Shown here piece by piece: positions 6,959-14,990 of a stretch of 14,990 nt of DNA. This DNA comes from Burkholderiales bacterium (GTDB lineage Bacteria; Pseudomonadota; Gammaproteobacteria; Burkholderiales; Burkholderiaceae_C). The position numbers were made by a program, and so were the translations under genes. The notes beneath the pieces were generated by a model. That model ran no database searches. It was given only the letters and a program-made list of their open reading frames with translations, and was not told the origin of the DNA. Location: assembly GCA_005793295.1 (NCBI GenBank), contig SXSX01000207.1, positions 1 to 14,990 of the forward strand. The letters run 5' to 3'. The first letter of the stretch is position 1; each line of letters opens with the position of its first letter.

Positions 6959-8475
6959 GACTGCACCTCAAGCGCAATACCTGCATCAAGCGCAAGGGAG
7001 TGAACTGCTTCACAAAATACCTGTGCGCGGTGCTCATAGTTTTTGAACATATCAAAACTTGCGCAAGCAGGCGACATCAATACGGCATCCCCGTTGTGGG
7101 CTTTTTCGCTGGCAAGCTGAACGGCGCTCTGCATCGAATCGGCATCCCAGATCGGCACTGCAAGCTCAGCCAATGCTTCACGAATCAAAGGTGCATCGCG
7201 CCCGATAAGTACAACCGCTCGTGCAAAACGAACAATGGGTTCGCGCAGCGGTGTGAAGTCTTGCCCTTTACCTTCGCCACCCAAAATGACAACCACTTTG
7301 CGTTCTTCTCCCAAACCGCACAATGCGGCGACCGTGGCGCCTACATTGGTTCCTTTGCTGTCGTCAAAATATTCAACGGCGTCGATGGTCGCTACGGATT
7401 GAACACGGTGTGGCTCGCCTCGGTATTCGCGCAAGCCAAACAAAATCGGCCCTAGCGCGCAGCCAGCCGCACTGCATAAAGCCAGTGCAGCCAAGGCATT
7501 GCTTGCGTTATGCCGTCCGCGGATACGCAAGGCATCGGCCGGCATGAGCCGTTGAATATGTATTTCTTGGTCTTGGGGATTTCGACTCTTCTTAAGCGTT
7601 TCGTCTGCCTCTAATGCGCGAACCAGCCAAACCATTCCATTCACATCCTCAAGCCCAAAATCACCCGGGCGCTGCGGCATATCCACGCCAAAGGTCATGT
7701 GCGCTCGCTCCACAGGGCGCTGCAACTTGGCACGCACGGGCGCAGGCAGCATCGCCATGACAGCCGAATCCTGTCGATTCAAAATCATCAAGCCATTCAA
7801 TCCAAAAATTTTCACTTTGGCTTGCGCGTAGTCAGCCATATCGACATGCCAGTCCAAATGGTCTTGGCTGAAGTTGAGAACGACGGCAGCGGTCGGTTCA
7901 AACTCTGAGGTTTGCGCTAACTGAAAACTTGATAGCTCCAAGACCCAGACCTCAGGCAATGCCTGAGCATCCAACGCTGCAGACAAGGTATCGAGCAATG
8001 TCGGACCAATATTTCCTGCGACCGCCACCGTTTTTCCAGCGCGCTGTACCAACTGCCCGGTCAATGCCGTCACGGTTGTTTTACCATTGGTGCCGGTGAT
8101 CGCAAGTACTTTAGGTGCATAACCTGTATCGACTTCTAATTGTTTTAATGCAAGGGAATACAAGCTCAACTCACCACCGATCCACATGCCAGCGGCCCGC
8201 GCCGCTTCTAGCAAAGCTGCTGTAGATTCTGGCGACAGTCCCGGACTAGAAAACACAGCGCTGAATGTTTTGTTGTCTACGAAGGATGCATCCATCTTGG
8301 CAAACGCAAATAAAACGCGCGGTAATTCTTGCGTCAATGTGGCCAACATGGGCGGAGATTCGCGGGTATCTAGAACTGTGACATGCGCACCCTGGCGCAC
8401 ACACCACCGAGCCATGGCCAGGCCTGAGGCGCCTAAGCCTAAAACCAATACCTGTTGATCACGCAATGACTGCAC
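6955..8475 (-). CDS. murD: UDP-N-acetylmuramoyl-L-alanine--D-glutamate ligase MurD
   Basis: Second Mur ligase: adds D-Glu to UDP-MurNAc-L-Ala in the cytoplasm. With a GTG start the product has 506 residues: N-terminal fold VLVLGLGASGLA (9-20), P-loop ITGTNGKTT (126-134), LELSSFQL (179-186), GRHNASNALAA (320-330), FDDSKGTN (370-377) and SPACASFDMFKNYEHR (468-483). The frame stays open to 8565, but that would run 88 bases into mraY. The GTG at 8475 lies two bases after the mraY stop, has GAGG five bases upstream, and puts the first strand at the usual distance from the N-terminus. The protein is some 65 residues longer than E. coli MurD (438); part of the excess sits in the central domain at about 284-308, a charged stretch, and part is scattered. 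I believe long MurD is common in betaproteobacteria. Confidence 0.96.
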   Translation of the reverse strand: MQSLRDQQVLVLGLGASGLAMARWCVRQGAHVTVLDTRESPPMLATLTQELPRVLFAFAKMDASFVDNKTFSAVFSSPGLSPESTAALLEAARAAGMWIGGELSLYSLALKQLEVDTGYAPKVLAITGTNGKTTVTALTGQLVQRAGKTVAVAGNIGPTLLDTLSAALDAQALPEVWVLELSSFQLAQTSEFEPTAAVVLNFSQDHLDWHVDMADYAQAKVKIFGLNGLMILNRQDSAVMAMLPAPVRAKLQRPVERAHMTFGVDMPQRPGDFGLEDVNGMVWLVRALEADETLKKSRNPQDQEIHIQRLMPADALRIRGRHNASNALAALALCSAAGCALGPILFGLREYRGEPHRVQSVATIDAVEYFDDSKGTNVGATVAALCGLGEERKVVVILGGEGKGQDFTPLREPIVRFARAVVLIGRDAPLIREALAELAVPIWDADSMQSAVQLASEKAHNGDAVLMSPACASFDMFKNYEHRAQVFCEAVHSLALDAGIALEVQS

Positions 8476-8477
8476 CG

Positions 8478-9656
8478 TTACCTCAGCTTCAAGGTTGAGA
8501 GCCCAAGCAAACACAAGAGCATGGTGATGATCCAAAAACGAACAACGACTTGGGTTTCTTTCCAACCTTGTTTTTCAAAATGGTGGTGTAAGGGTGCCAT
8601 CTTGAAAAAACGCCGTCCTTCGCCGTATTTTTTCCTGGTGTATTTGAAATACATCACTTGCAGCATCACCGAGAGCGCCTCCACCACAAAGACGCCACCC
8701 ATGATGGCCAATACAATTTCTTGTCGAACGATGACCGCGACGGTACCGAGTGCGCCACCCAAAGCCAAGGCGCCCACATCACCCATAAACACTTGGGCAG
8801 GGTGGGTGTTAAACCACAAGAAAGCCAAACCGGCACCCGCCATCGCAGCACAAAATATCAACAACTCTCCTGCACCCGAGATGTGTGGAAAAAACAAATA
8901 TTTGGAATACACCGTGCTTCCGACGACGTAGGCAAAGACACCTAAGGCCGAACCCACCATCACCACCGGCATGATGGCCAGACCATCTAAACCATCGGTT
9001 AAATTCACGGCGTTGCTTGAACCCACAATCACCAAATAAGTCAACACTACAAAACCCATCACCCCCAAGGGATAGCTGACTTCTTTGATGAAAGGCAAAA
9101 GCAGTCCCGCTTTGGGAGGCAAATTGACATCAAAGCCTGAGCGCACCCAATTCAAAAAGAGCTCAAACACGCGCATGTTCGAAGATTCAGAAATACTAAA
9201 AACCAAATACAAAGCAGCAAGCAAACCAATCACCGATTGCCAGAAGTACTTTTCGCGTGAGCGCATGCCTTCTGGGTCTTTGTGCACCACCTTGCGCCAA
9301 TCGTCTACCCACCCGATAGCACCAAAGCCCAACGTGACAGCCAACACAATCCAAACAAAGCGGTTAGTTAAGTCCGCCCAGAGTAGCGTTGATACGGTGA
9401 TACAAATCAAGATGAGAACACCGCCCATGGTGGGAGTTCCACTTTTAACCAAATGCGATTCCATCCCATAGCCGCGAATAGGCTGCCCAATTTTTAATGC
9501 GGTTAAACGCCGAATGACTGCTGGGCCTGCTGCCAGCCCAATCAGTAAGGCCGTTAGCGCCGCCAATACCGCCCGAAACGTTAAATACTGGAACACACGG
9601 AAGAAACCGTAGTCGGGCGAAACTCCCTGCAACCACTGGGCCAAGCTTAGTAACAT
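8478..9656 (-). CDS. mraY: Phospho-N-acetylmuramoyl-pentapeptide transferase MraY
   Basis: Polytopic inner-membrane enzyme that moves phospho-MurNAc-pentapeptide from UDP to undecaprenyl phosphate, giving lipid I. The 392-residue product is hydrophobic with about ten membrane helices. It holds SGTPTMGG (72-79), the DD pair in GWVDDWRK (115-122), NLTDGLDGLA (218-227), MGDVG (291-295) with the active-site Asp at about 293, and the cytoplasmic histidine motif PLHHHFE (355-361). These are the diagnostic MraY motifs and separate it from WecA. Length is as expected (E. coli 360, others to about 390). ATG at 9656 overlaps the end of murF by ten bases and is preceded by GGAGG (9668-9664) with a seven-base spacer. 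Confidence 0.98.
   Translation of the reverse strand: MLLSLAQWLQGVSPDYGFFRVFQYLTFRAVLAALTALLIGLAAGPAVIRRLTALKIGQPIRGYGMESHLVKSGTPTMGGVLILICITVSTLLWADLTNRFVWIVLAVTLGFGAIGWVDDWRKVVHKDPEGMRSREKYFWQSVIGLLAALYLVFSISESSNMRVFELFLNWVRSGFDVNLPPKAGLLLPFIKEVSYPLGVMGFVVLTYLVIVGSSNAVNLTDGLDGLAIMPVVMVGSALGVFAYVVGSTVYSKYLFFPHISGAGELLIFCAAMAGAGLAFLWFNTHPAQVFMGDVGALALGGALGTVAVIVRQEIVLAIMGGVFVVEALSVMLQVMYFKYTRKKYGEGRRFFKMAPLHHHFEKQGWKETQVVVRFWIITMLLCLLGLSTLKLR
8481..8484 (-). promoter_or_regulatory. Ribosome binding site that decides the murD start
   Basis: GAGG on the minus strand, inside the last codons of mraY, five bases before the GTG at 8475. No ATG lies near this point in the murD frame, so this site is the main support for a GTG start and for near-contiguous mraY-murD translation. 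Confidence 0.6.
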
Positions 9657-11077
9657 GCCACTGCCTCCACTACACGTTCTAATCGCATAAAGCGTGATCC
9701 TTTGACCAAAATACTCGACACCGAAGGCAATAACTTTGTGATTGCAGCAATGAGTTCTTCGCTGGTTTGAAAGTGCTGCGCACGTCCGCCTGCTTGGGTG
9801 AATTCGGTTACGGCATGCTGGCTCAATGCGCCCAATGCAAAGAGAGTCCCAATGCCTTGGCTGTGGGCGTAGCTTGCCGCTTCCGCATGAAATTGCGGCC
9901 CAAGATCTCCCACTTCCCCCATGTCACCTAAAACCAATAGTCGAGGTGCTGGAAGATCCGCCAAAACCTCTATGGCTGCGCGAACGGAATCGGGGTTGGC
10001 GTTGTAACTGTCATCGATGAGGGTGATATCGTTCTGCGTATGGCGCAAGGACAAAGCACGGGAACGTCCTTTGACGGGTATGAACGCTTCTAAGCCGGCC
10101 TCAATCGTTTGAGCAGGGATACCCGCTGCAACGGCACAACTGACAGCAGCCAAAGAATTTTTGACGTTATGACGGCCTGCAATCGCTAAGCGGTAACGCA
10201 AGTCCACCGACTCGCCGCCGAGCTTTCCATGGGCGTGAACCTGCCACGCCCCTTGCGTCCAAAGTGCTTCAGCGCAGGACAAGGTCTTACTCCCTGCGAT
10301 GGCATTTTGCGAAAATCCAAATATGCTGCGCGATTGCGAAAGCGTATTCCACACCTCGACAAATGCATCATCGTGCGGATACACCGCGACGCCTTTGGGG
10401 CCTAATGCAGAAATTACGGCGCCGTTTTCTTTTGCAACTGCTTCAACCGTATGCATAAACTCTAAATGCTCGCGTTGGGCGTTATTCACCAGCGCAACGG
10501 TCGGCTTGGCCATCGTAGCCAATCCTGCTATTTCTCCAGGATGGTTCATCCCCAACTCCACCACCGCAATACGGTGTTTAGATCGCATTCGCAGCAGCGT
10601 CAAGGGAACACCAATATCGTTGTTCAAATTCCCTTGGGTCGCTAGCGCTGCGCCCTCGGGCGCATGGGCATTCAGAATCGATGCCAGCATTTGGGTCACT
10701 GTCGTTTTTCCATTGCTCCCTGTCACAGCAATCAAAGGAATCTCAAACTGCGATCTCCAACCAGCCGCCAACTCGCCCAAGGCAAGCTTGGTTTCTTCTA
10801 CCTCAAGGCGCGCCAACCCCTCGGGGTACATCGACACTGACAGTCCGGAGCGGCACAACACCGCGCTTGCACCGAGACGCTTGGCATCATGCAGAAAATG
10901 GTTGGCATTGAATTTTTCGCCTTCCAAAGCAACAAATAAATCACCCGTTTCCACCGTGCGGGTATCAGAATGGACGCGGCAAATCGGGGTCTCTGGATCG
11001 CCAATCAATAGGGCGTTGCTAAGCCATTGGGCGGCTTGTGCCAAAGTCATCATGGGCGTGGGGGTTGCAATGCTCAT
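9647..11077 (-). CDS. murF: UDP-N-acetylmuramoyl-tripeptide--D-alanyl-D-alanine ligase MurF
   Basis: Last cytoplasmic Mur ligase: joins the D-Ala-D-Ala made by Ddl to UDP-MurNAc-tripeptide. The 476-residue product has the N-terminal substrate motif SDTRTVETGDLFVAL (37-51), the P-loop VTGSNGKTTVT (118-128), ELGMNHPGEI (174-183), AGRHNVKN (300-307), the MurF hallmark DDSYNANPDS (355-364) and the C-terminal VKGSRFMRLE (458-467). Length fits the family (E. coli 452). ATG at 11077 overlaps the murE stop as ATGA and has GGAG nine bases upstream; internal Met codons at 9 and 10 are possible starts but lack that junction. It lies after murE, in pathway order. Confidence 0.97.
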   Translation of the reverse strand: MSIATPTPMMTLAQAAQWLSNALLIGDPETPICRVHSDTRTVETGDLFVALEGEKFNANHFLHDAKRLGASAVLCRSGLSVSMYPEGLARLEVEETKLALGELAAGWRSQFEIPLIAVTGSNGKTTVTQMLASILNAHAPEGAALATQGNLNNDIGVPLTLLRMRSKHRIAVVELGMNHPGEIAGLATMAKPTVALVNNAQREHLEFMHTVEAVAKENGAVISALGPKGVAVYPHDDAFVEVWNTLSQSRSIFGFSQNAIAGSKTLSCAEALWTQGAWQVHAHGKLGGESVDLRYRLAIAGRHNVKNSLAAVSCAVAAGIPAQTIEAGLEAFIPVKGRSRALSLRHTQNDITLIDDSYNANPDSVRAAIEVLADLPAPRLLVLGDMGEVGDLGPQFHAEAASYAHSQGIGTLFALGALSQHAVTEFTQAGGRAQHFQTSEELIAAITKLLPSVSSILVKGSRFMRLERVVEAVACY

Positions 11078-12624
11078 GCGTGAACGCTCCGTCGAGCCTG
11101 TGCTCGCTGGCGCAGAGCGGTACTCGCATGGTCACGGTCAGAGAAATAGCTTTTCACGCCAGCTATCTCTTGCGTAGCTTCGTGCCCTTTTCCGGCCAAA
11201 AGAATAACGTCTGCATTGTTGGCTTGACCCACTGCACTAGCAATGGCCAGCGCCCTGTCCACCTGAACTGTCAAGCGGTCAGAGCGGCTTAAGCCGGCGA
11301 GAATATTTTCAATAATGGAAAGAGGCAACTCACTGCGCGGGTTGTCGCTGGTGACAATGACTTTGTCGGCCTGTGCTGTCGCCACTGCGCCCATGAAGGG
11401 GCGTTTGGTACTGTCGCGGTCACCGCCACATCCAAAGACACACCACAAATCACCACCGCGTTGCTGCGCAGCCGGTCGCAGCGCTTGCAGCGCTTGTTGC
11501 AATGCGTCAGGGGTATGAGCATAGTCCACCACCACCAAAGGCGCGTCGTCACCGCCTAAACACTCCATGCGCCCAGGCACTGCGCGCAGTTGGCTGCAGG
11601 CCGCAATCGCCTGGGGTAAATCCACACCCAAGCAGCGCATGCTGGCAATCACCGACAGCATATTGGCGACGTTGTACTTGCCCATGATGTGGCTCTTGAC
11701 GGTCATCGATTGGCCATCTTCAATGACCTCAAACTGCAGGCCTTGGGGTTGTGCAACGATCTGGCGTGCAACCAAGCGTGCGTTGGCTGTTAGTGCAACT
11801 GTCCAGATGTCGATGTCTGGTGACGCGGCGGCCAAAGATTGCGCCAAGTCCGCACCAAATGCATCATCGGTATTGATCACTGCACTACGCAAGCCTTGCC
11901 ACGAGAACAAACTTTTTTTAGCCTGGCCGTAGGCGTGCATCGTTGCGTGGTAGTCCAAATGGTCTTGTGTGAGGTTGGTAAAAACAGCAACCCGAATGGC
12001 TGTCCCATTGAGCCTTGCTTCTTCAATACCGATCGACGATGCTTCTAGCGCGCACACCTTGTGTCCTTGGCTTACAAATTCCCGCAATGCCGATTGCAAG
12101 CGAATCGGATCCGGTGTCGTCAACCCTGTGGCGACAATCGATTGCAAACTAACGCTATCCGCGTCCTTCGTTTTAACGGATGGCGGCTGTCCCATACCCA
12201 GAGTTCCCACCATTGCACATGGCAAGGCATTTGGCTCCGCCAAGGAGGACAAGCCCTGCGCGAGCCACCAGGCAGTTGAAGTTTTGCCATTGGTCCCGGT
12301 AATAGCCACCACGGCGATCTCTTGTGAAGGGTGTCCAAAAAATTCTGCAGCTATCGCTCCGGCTGCAGTTTGGAGTCGTGGGTACACACCCACGCGGGGG
12401 TCGGTACATTCGAAATCTTCTACGCCAGATGCTTCCACCAAGCAAACCACCGCGCCTTGCAATAACGCCGCTTTCACAAATTTACGCGGGTCATTGGCCA
12501 CTCCAGGCCACGCGATAAATCCATCACCTGCTTGTACCAAACGGCTATCCGACGTCAAAGTTCCCGTGACATGCGATCGCATCCACATGACTGCTTCTTG
12601 GGAGTTAGTGAAGTGCTGTGCCAT
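11074..12624 (-). CDS. murE: UDP-MurNAc-L-Ala-D-Glu--meso-2,6-diaminopimelate ligase MurE
   Basis: Third Mur ligase, adding the diamino acid at position 3 of the stem peptide. The 516-residue product has DSR (26-28) in the N-terminal UDP-binding domain, P-loop ITGTNGKTS (108-116), TTPDP (169-173), ALEASSIGI (192-200), a Lys at about 236 in AKKSLF placed like the carbamylated lysine of the family, VVVDYAHTPDAL (364-375), and DNPR (427-430), which is the meso-diaminopimelate specificity motif. GKGHE (478-482) follows. The ATG at 12624 shares one base with the ftsI stop (TGATG); a TTG one codon earlier could also start but is less likely. AGGA lies nine bases before the ATG. It ends in an ATGA overlap with murF. 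Confidence 0.97.
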   Translation of the reverse strand: MAQHFTNSQEAVMWMRSHVTGTLTSDSRLVQAGDGFIAWPGVANDPRKFVKAALLQGAVVCLVEASGVEDFECTDPRVGVYPRLQTAAGAIAAEFFGHPSQEIAVVAITGTNGKTSTAWWLAQGLSSLAEPNALPCAMVGTLGMGQPPSVKTKDADSVSLQSIVATGLTTPDPIRLQSALREFVSQGHKVCALEASSIGIEEARLNGTAIRVAVFTNLTQDHLDYHATMHAYGQAKKSLFSWQGLRSAVINTDDAFGADLAQSLAAASPDIDIWTVALTANARLVARQIVAQPQGLQFEVIEDGQSMTVKSHIMGKYNVANMLSVIASMRCLGVDLPQAIAACSQLRAVPGRMECLGGDDAPLVVVDYAHTPDALQQALQALRPAAQQRGGDLWCVFGCGGDRDSTKRPFMGAVATAQADKVIVTSDNPRSELPLSIIENILAGLSRSDRLTVQVDRALAIASAVGQANNADVILLAGKGHEATQEIAGVKSYFSDRDHASTALRQRAQARRSVHA

Positions 12625-14366
12625 CAAAAGCTTTCCTGCACCATGTCAGCCACGATCTGAGGGCGAATGGCAATATCAGGCTGCACCCCCATCACCCGCA
12701 ACGTTTGTTGGACCGCTTCACTAAACACAGGGGCGGCGACTTCACCACCAAAATACTTTCCTGCGCTCGGCTCATCGAGCATGACACCGACCACAATGCG
12801 CGGGTGATCAATGGGCGCCATGCCGACAAACCAACTGCGGTATTTGCGATTGCCTTCGCTTCCGTATCCCTTACCCACTTGTTTGTAGGCCGTACCTGAC
12901 TTGCCACCAACAGAATACCCCGCGGTTTGCGCCTTAGGCGCGGTGCCACCCGATCCTGCTGCCATTTGCAACATTTTGCGAACCTTGGCAGCTGTCAATG
13001 CTGAAAATACGGGGAGGCCGACTGCAGGCTCATTGGTTTTTAAGAGTGTGGCGGGAATGATTTCTCCGCCGTGTGAAAAAACGGTATACGAACGCACCAT
13101 CTGAAACAAGGAGGCTGACAATCCGTAGCCATAGGAGGCCGTTGCCTGCTCAATCGGACGCCACGTTTTTGCTGGGCGAAGTCGCCCTGAGACCACACCA
13201 GGAAACTCCACTTGGGGTTTTTGCCCAAACCCGGCCTGTGAATACGTCTCCCACATCTCTGACGCTGGCATCTGCATCGCAATTTTGGTGGTACCCACAT
13301 TGCTCGAAACCTGAATGACCTGCTCTACCGTGAGCGCGCCGTGCGGATGGGAATCGCTAATCTTTGCGCCGGTGATGGTGACTGAACCGGGTGACGTATC
13401 AATCACAGTGGTCGGCGTGACGCGACCGGTATTCAAAGCCAGACCTATTGTGAAAGGCTTCATCACGGAACCTGGCTCAAAGGTGTCTGTTAACGCGCGG
13501 TTACGCAGTTGTGCTCCACTTAAATTCAAGCGTTTTTCTGGGTTGTAGCTTGGGTAATTGGCCAAAGCCAATATCTCACCGGTTGTCGTGTCAAGCACCA
13601 CAATGCTGCCCGCTTGTGCGCGGTTGGCTATCACCGCATCGCGCAGTTTTTGGTAGGCAAGAAACTGTACTTTGGTATCGATGCTGAGTTGTAAATCTTT
13701 TCCCGGGATCGGTTGAATCGTTTCACCAAAACTCTCAATTGCACGACCGCGTCCATCTTTGATGACGTGTCGTACGCCAGGCGTCCCCAAAAGCGCCTTG
13801 TTAAAAAGAAGTTCGACTCCTTCTTGTCCGTTGTCTTCTACATTGGTGACACCCACAATATGCGCGGCAGCTTCACCTTCAGGATATTGGCGTTTGTACT
13901 CCATGCGCTGGTAAATCCCTTTTAAATTCAGACTGGCGATTTTTTTAGCGGTGTCTGCATCGACCTGCCGTTTTAACCACACAAAAGTCTTGTCTTCATC
14001 AGCTAACTTTTTAGTTAAATCTGCTGCCGGGATATCCAACAAGGTTGCCAGTGTTTTTCTTTCCTGCGCATCCAATTCCACATCTTCAGGAATCGCCCAA
14101 ATGCTTGGAGCAGGAACGCTCGAGGCCAAGATCAACCCATTGCGATCCAAAATACGCCCCCGATTGGCAGGCAACTCCAGTGTTCGGGCAAAACGCACTT
14201 CTCCTTTGTGCTGGAAAAAGTCATTGTTGAAAACTTGGATGTACGCCGCACGCGCGCACAAACCAACAAACGCAAGCGCGATTGCAGCCACTACAAATTT
14301 ACTGCGCCAGACGGGCGTTCGACTCGCTAGTAAGGGGCTCGATGTGTATTGAATGCTGCGGCTCAT
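12624..14366 (-). CDS. ftsI: Septal peptidoglycan transpeptidase FtsI (penicillin-binding protein 3)
   Basis: Class B penicillin-binding protein that crosslinks septal peptidoglycan in the periplasm with FtsW; target of beta-lactams such as aztreonam in other species. The 580-residue product has a short cytoplasmic tail, one membrane helix (about 22-44), the class B motif RGRILDRNG (69-77), a pedestal domain, and the transpeptidase domain with SVMK (Ser300 nucleophile, Lys303), SSN (354-356) and KSGT (489-492). All catalytic motifs are intact. Length is close to E. coli PBP3 (588). The neighbours ftsL and murE mark it as FtsI rather than the elongation enzyme MrdA. ATG at 14366 overlaps the ftsL stop as ATGA; only a weak GGTGA precedes it, so coupling with ftsL is likely. 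Confidence 0.98.
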   Translation of the reverse strand: MSRSIQYTSSPLLASRTPVWRSKFVVAAIALAFVGLCARAAYIQVFNNDFFQHKGEVRFARTLELPANRGRILDRNGLILASSVPAPSIWAIPEDVELDAQERKTLATLLDIPAADLTKKLADEDKTFVWLKRQVDADTAKKIASLNLKGIYQRMEYKRQYPEGEAAAHIVGVTNVEDNGQEGVELLFNKALLGTPGVRHVIKDGRGRAIESFGETIQPIPGKDLQLSIDTKVQFLAYQKLRDAVIANRAQAGSIVVLDTTTGEILALANYPSYNPEKRLNLSGAQLRNRALTDTFEPGSVMKPFTIGLALNTGRVTPTTVIDTSPGSVTITGAKISDSHPHGALTVEQVIQVSSNVGTTKIAMQMPASEMWETYSQAGFGQKPQVEFPGVVSGRLRPAKTWRPIEQATASYGYGLSASLFQMVRSYTVFSHGGEIIPATLLKTNEPAVGLPVFSALTAAKVRKMLQMAAGSGGTAPKAQTAGYSVGGKSGTAYKQVGKGYGSEGNRKYRSWFVGMAPIDHPRIVVGVMLDEPSAGKYFGGEVAAPVFSEAVQQTLRVMGVQPDIAIRPQIVADMVQESF

Positions 14367-14680
14367 GGCTTCACCGCTGTTGTCGTAGTAGAAATATGCG
14401 CAGGCATCGCAACTTCGCCCGAGGCCGTTAAATAGTTGGTGATGCCGGGACTGACTTGGCGCATTTGCAATTTTTCGCGGGCCAGACGCTCCACCCGCGC
14501 TGGTGTGGCCTGGCTTCGCTTTTCGACCTGTAAGCGGTCAAACTCGGTTTTTAAATGTCGTGCTTCGCTGCGCGCTTTATCTAGCTCCGTAAACACCCTG
14601 CGTGACTCATATTGGACCCCCACCAAGTACATTGCACTTGCCAAACTCGCCAGCAGTAACGCAACGCTCACACGTGTCAT
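14363..14680 (-). CDS. ftsL: Cell division protein FtsL
   Basis: Small bitopic inner-membrane protein that forms the FtsQLB complex and helps activate FtsWI. The 105-residue product has one membrane helix close to the N-terminus (about 4-23) and then a charged heptad-like region (about 25-75, with ESRRVFTELDKARSEARHLK at its start) that fits the periplasmic coiled coil. The tail from about 85 is Thr-rich and looks unstructured. FtsL diverges fast in sequence, so the call rests on size, topology and position between rsmH and ftsI. ATG at 14680 makes an ATGA overlap with the rsmH stop. Length is usual (E. coli 121). Confidence 0.92.
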   Translation of the reverse strand: MTRVSVALLLASLASAMYLVGVQYESRRVFTELDKARSEARHLKTEFDRLQVEKRSQATPARVERLAREKLQMRQVSPGITNYLTASGEVAMPAHISTTTTAVKP

Positions 14681-14990
14681 GCGGATGCCCCCGCTGCAGT
14701 TTCAGTCCTGAAAGCTACGCGCATGATGGCGCTGCGTGAGCGCGGATTGAGGCCGATTTCTTTCGCGCTCGGCCGGGTTCTGCCGCCGGCGCGCAGGCGC
14801 ATGGGTTTGGGCGGTGCAAACGGCGTACGGCGGTCGTATTCATCCTTGGAGTGCTTGCCAATAAACTGCTTAACGATGCGGTCTTCCAGAGAGTGAAAAC
14901 TAATCACAACCAAGCGCCCGCCGGGCTGCAGCACCTTCAGCGCTGCTTCTAACGCCTGCTGTAACTCTTCAAGCTCGGCATTGATGAAAA
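14677..14990 (-). CDS. rsmH: 16S rRNA (cytosine(1402)-N(4))-methyltransferase RsmH, C-terminal fragment (runs off the right edge)
   Basis: SAM-dependent methyltransferase (old name MraW) that modifies C1402 of 16S rRNA in the ribosomal P site. Only the last 103 codons are in the window. The frame is open to the edge and begins FINAELEELQQALEAAL, which matches the conserved part before the strand VLQPGGRLVVISFHSLEDR; this is the RsmH core and is followed by KPMRLRAGGRTRP and NPRSRSAIMRVAFRT, the usual C-terminal motif. The SAM-binding N-terminal half and the start lie outside. It ends in an ATGA overlap with ftsL, so it is the upstream part of the same operon; mraZ would be expected further right. 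Confidence 0.96.
   Translation of the reverse strand, partial: FINAELEELQQALEAALKVLQPGGRLVVISFHSLEDRIVKQFIGKHSKDEYDRRTPFAPPKPMRLRAGGRTRPSAKEIGLNPRSRSAIMRVAFRTETAAGASA

Noticed and set aside
8476..8565. Upstream extension of the murD frame to 8565
   Set aside because: Would overlap mraY by 88 bases and add 30 residues before the first strand of the UDP-binding fold; the GTG at 8475 with GAGG fits better.
10299..11177. 292-codon open frame on the plus strand
   Set aside because: It lies wholly antisense to murF and the end of murE, which carry full family motifs. No sensible domain, and long antisense frames are common opposite GC-moderate coding sequence.
12625..12627. TTG as murE start, one codon before the ATG
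   Set aside because: The adjacent ATG at 12624 is the stronger start codon and sits in a TGATG junction with the ftsI stop.
11969..12724. 251-codon open frame on the plus strand
   Set aside because: Antisense to murE and the end of ftsI; composition rich in Ser, Thr, Cys and Pro, no recognised motif.

Overview
The window is one uninterrupted stretch of a division and cell wall (dcw) gene cluster. All genes lie on the minus strand, so transcription runs from the right edge to the left edge. The order in that direction is rsmH (3' part only), ftsL, ftsI, murE, murF, mraY, murD, ftsW, murG, murC, ddl, ftsQ, ftsA and ftsZ (first 27 codons only). This is the same order as in Escherichia coli and other Gram-negative bacteria of the gamma/beta proteobacterial type. 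MurE has the DNPR motif linked to meso-diaminopimelate, which fits a Gram-negative wall. Base composition is roughly half G+C by eye. Protein flavour (long MurD, long N-terminal tail on FtsW, FtsI of 580 residues) suggests a betaproteobacterium of the order Burkholderiales, perhaps near Comamonadaceae. That placement is an inference and was not searched.

Layout: bases 14990-12624 hold the rRNA methyltransferase end and the septal proteins FtsL and FtsI. Bases 12624-8478 hold murE, murF and mraY, which finish the UDP-MurNAc-pentapeptide and load it on the lipid carrier. Bases 8475-4647 hold murD, ftsW and murG, giving an earlier ligase step, the septal glycan polymerase and the lipid II glycosyltransferase. 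Bases 4650-2273 hold murC and ddl. Bases 2276-236 hold ftsQ and ftsA. Bases 235-84 are the only real gap, just before ftsZ. Together the genes supply MurC, D, E and F plus Ddl for the cytoplasmic precursor, MraY and MurG for lipid I and II, FtsW and FtsI for septal polymerisation and crosslinking, and FtsL, FtsQ, FtsA and FtsZ for the divisome. No murB or ftsB lies in this stretch.

The genes are packed very tightly. Eight of the thirteen junctions are the four-base overlap ATGA, one is a one-base overlap (TGATG), one is a ten-base overlap, one is a two-base gap and one a 22-base gap. Several starts were re-chosen from this architecture: ddl at 3241, murD at a GTG at 8475, murE at an ATG at 12624. 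The one less ordinary observation is that the 152-base ftsA-ftsZ gap is spanned by a 51-codon open frame that starts right after the ftsA stop and ends in an ATGA overlap with the ftsZ start. It may be chance. I see no mobile element, RNA gene, CRISPR array or clear terminator, and no broken gene. This is otherwise a conserved housekeeping region.
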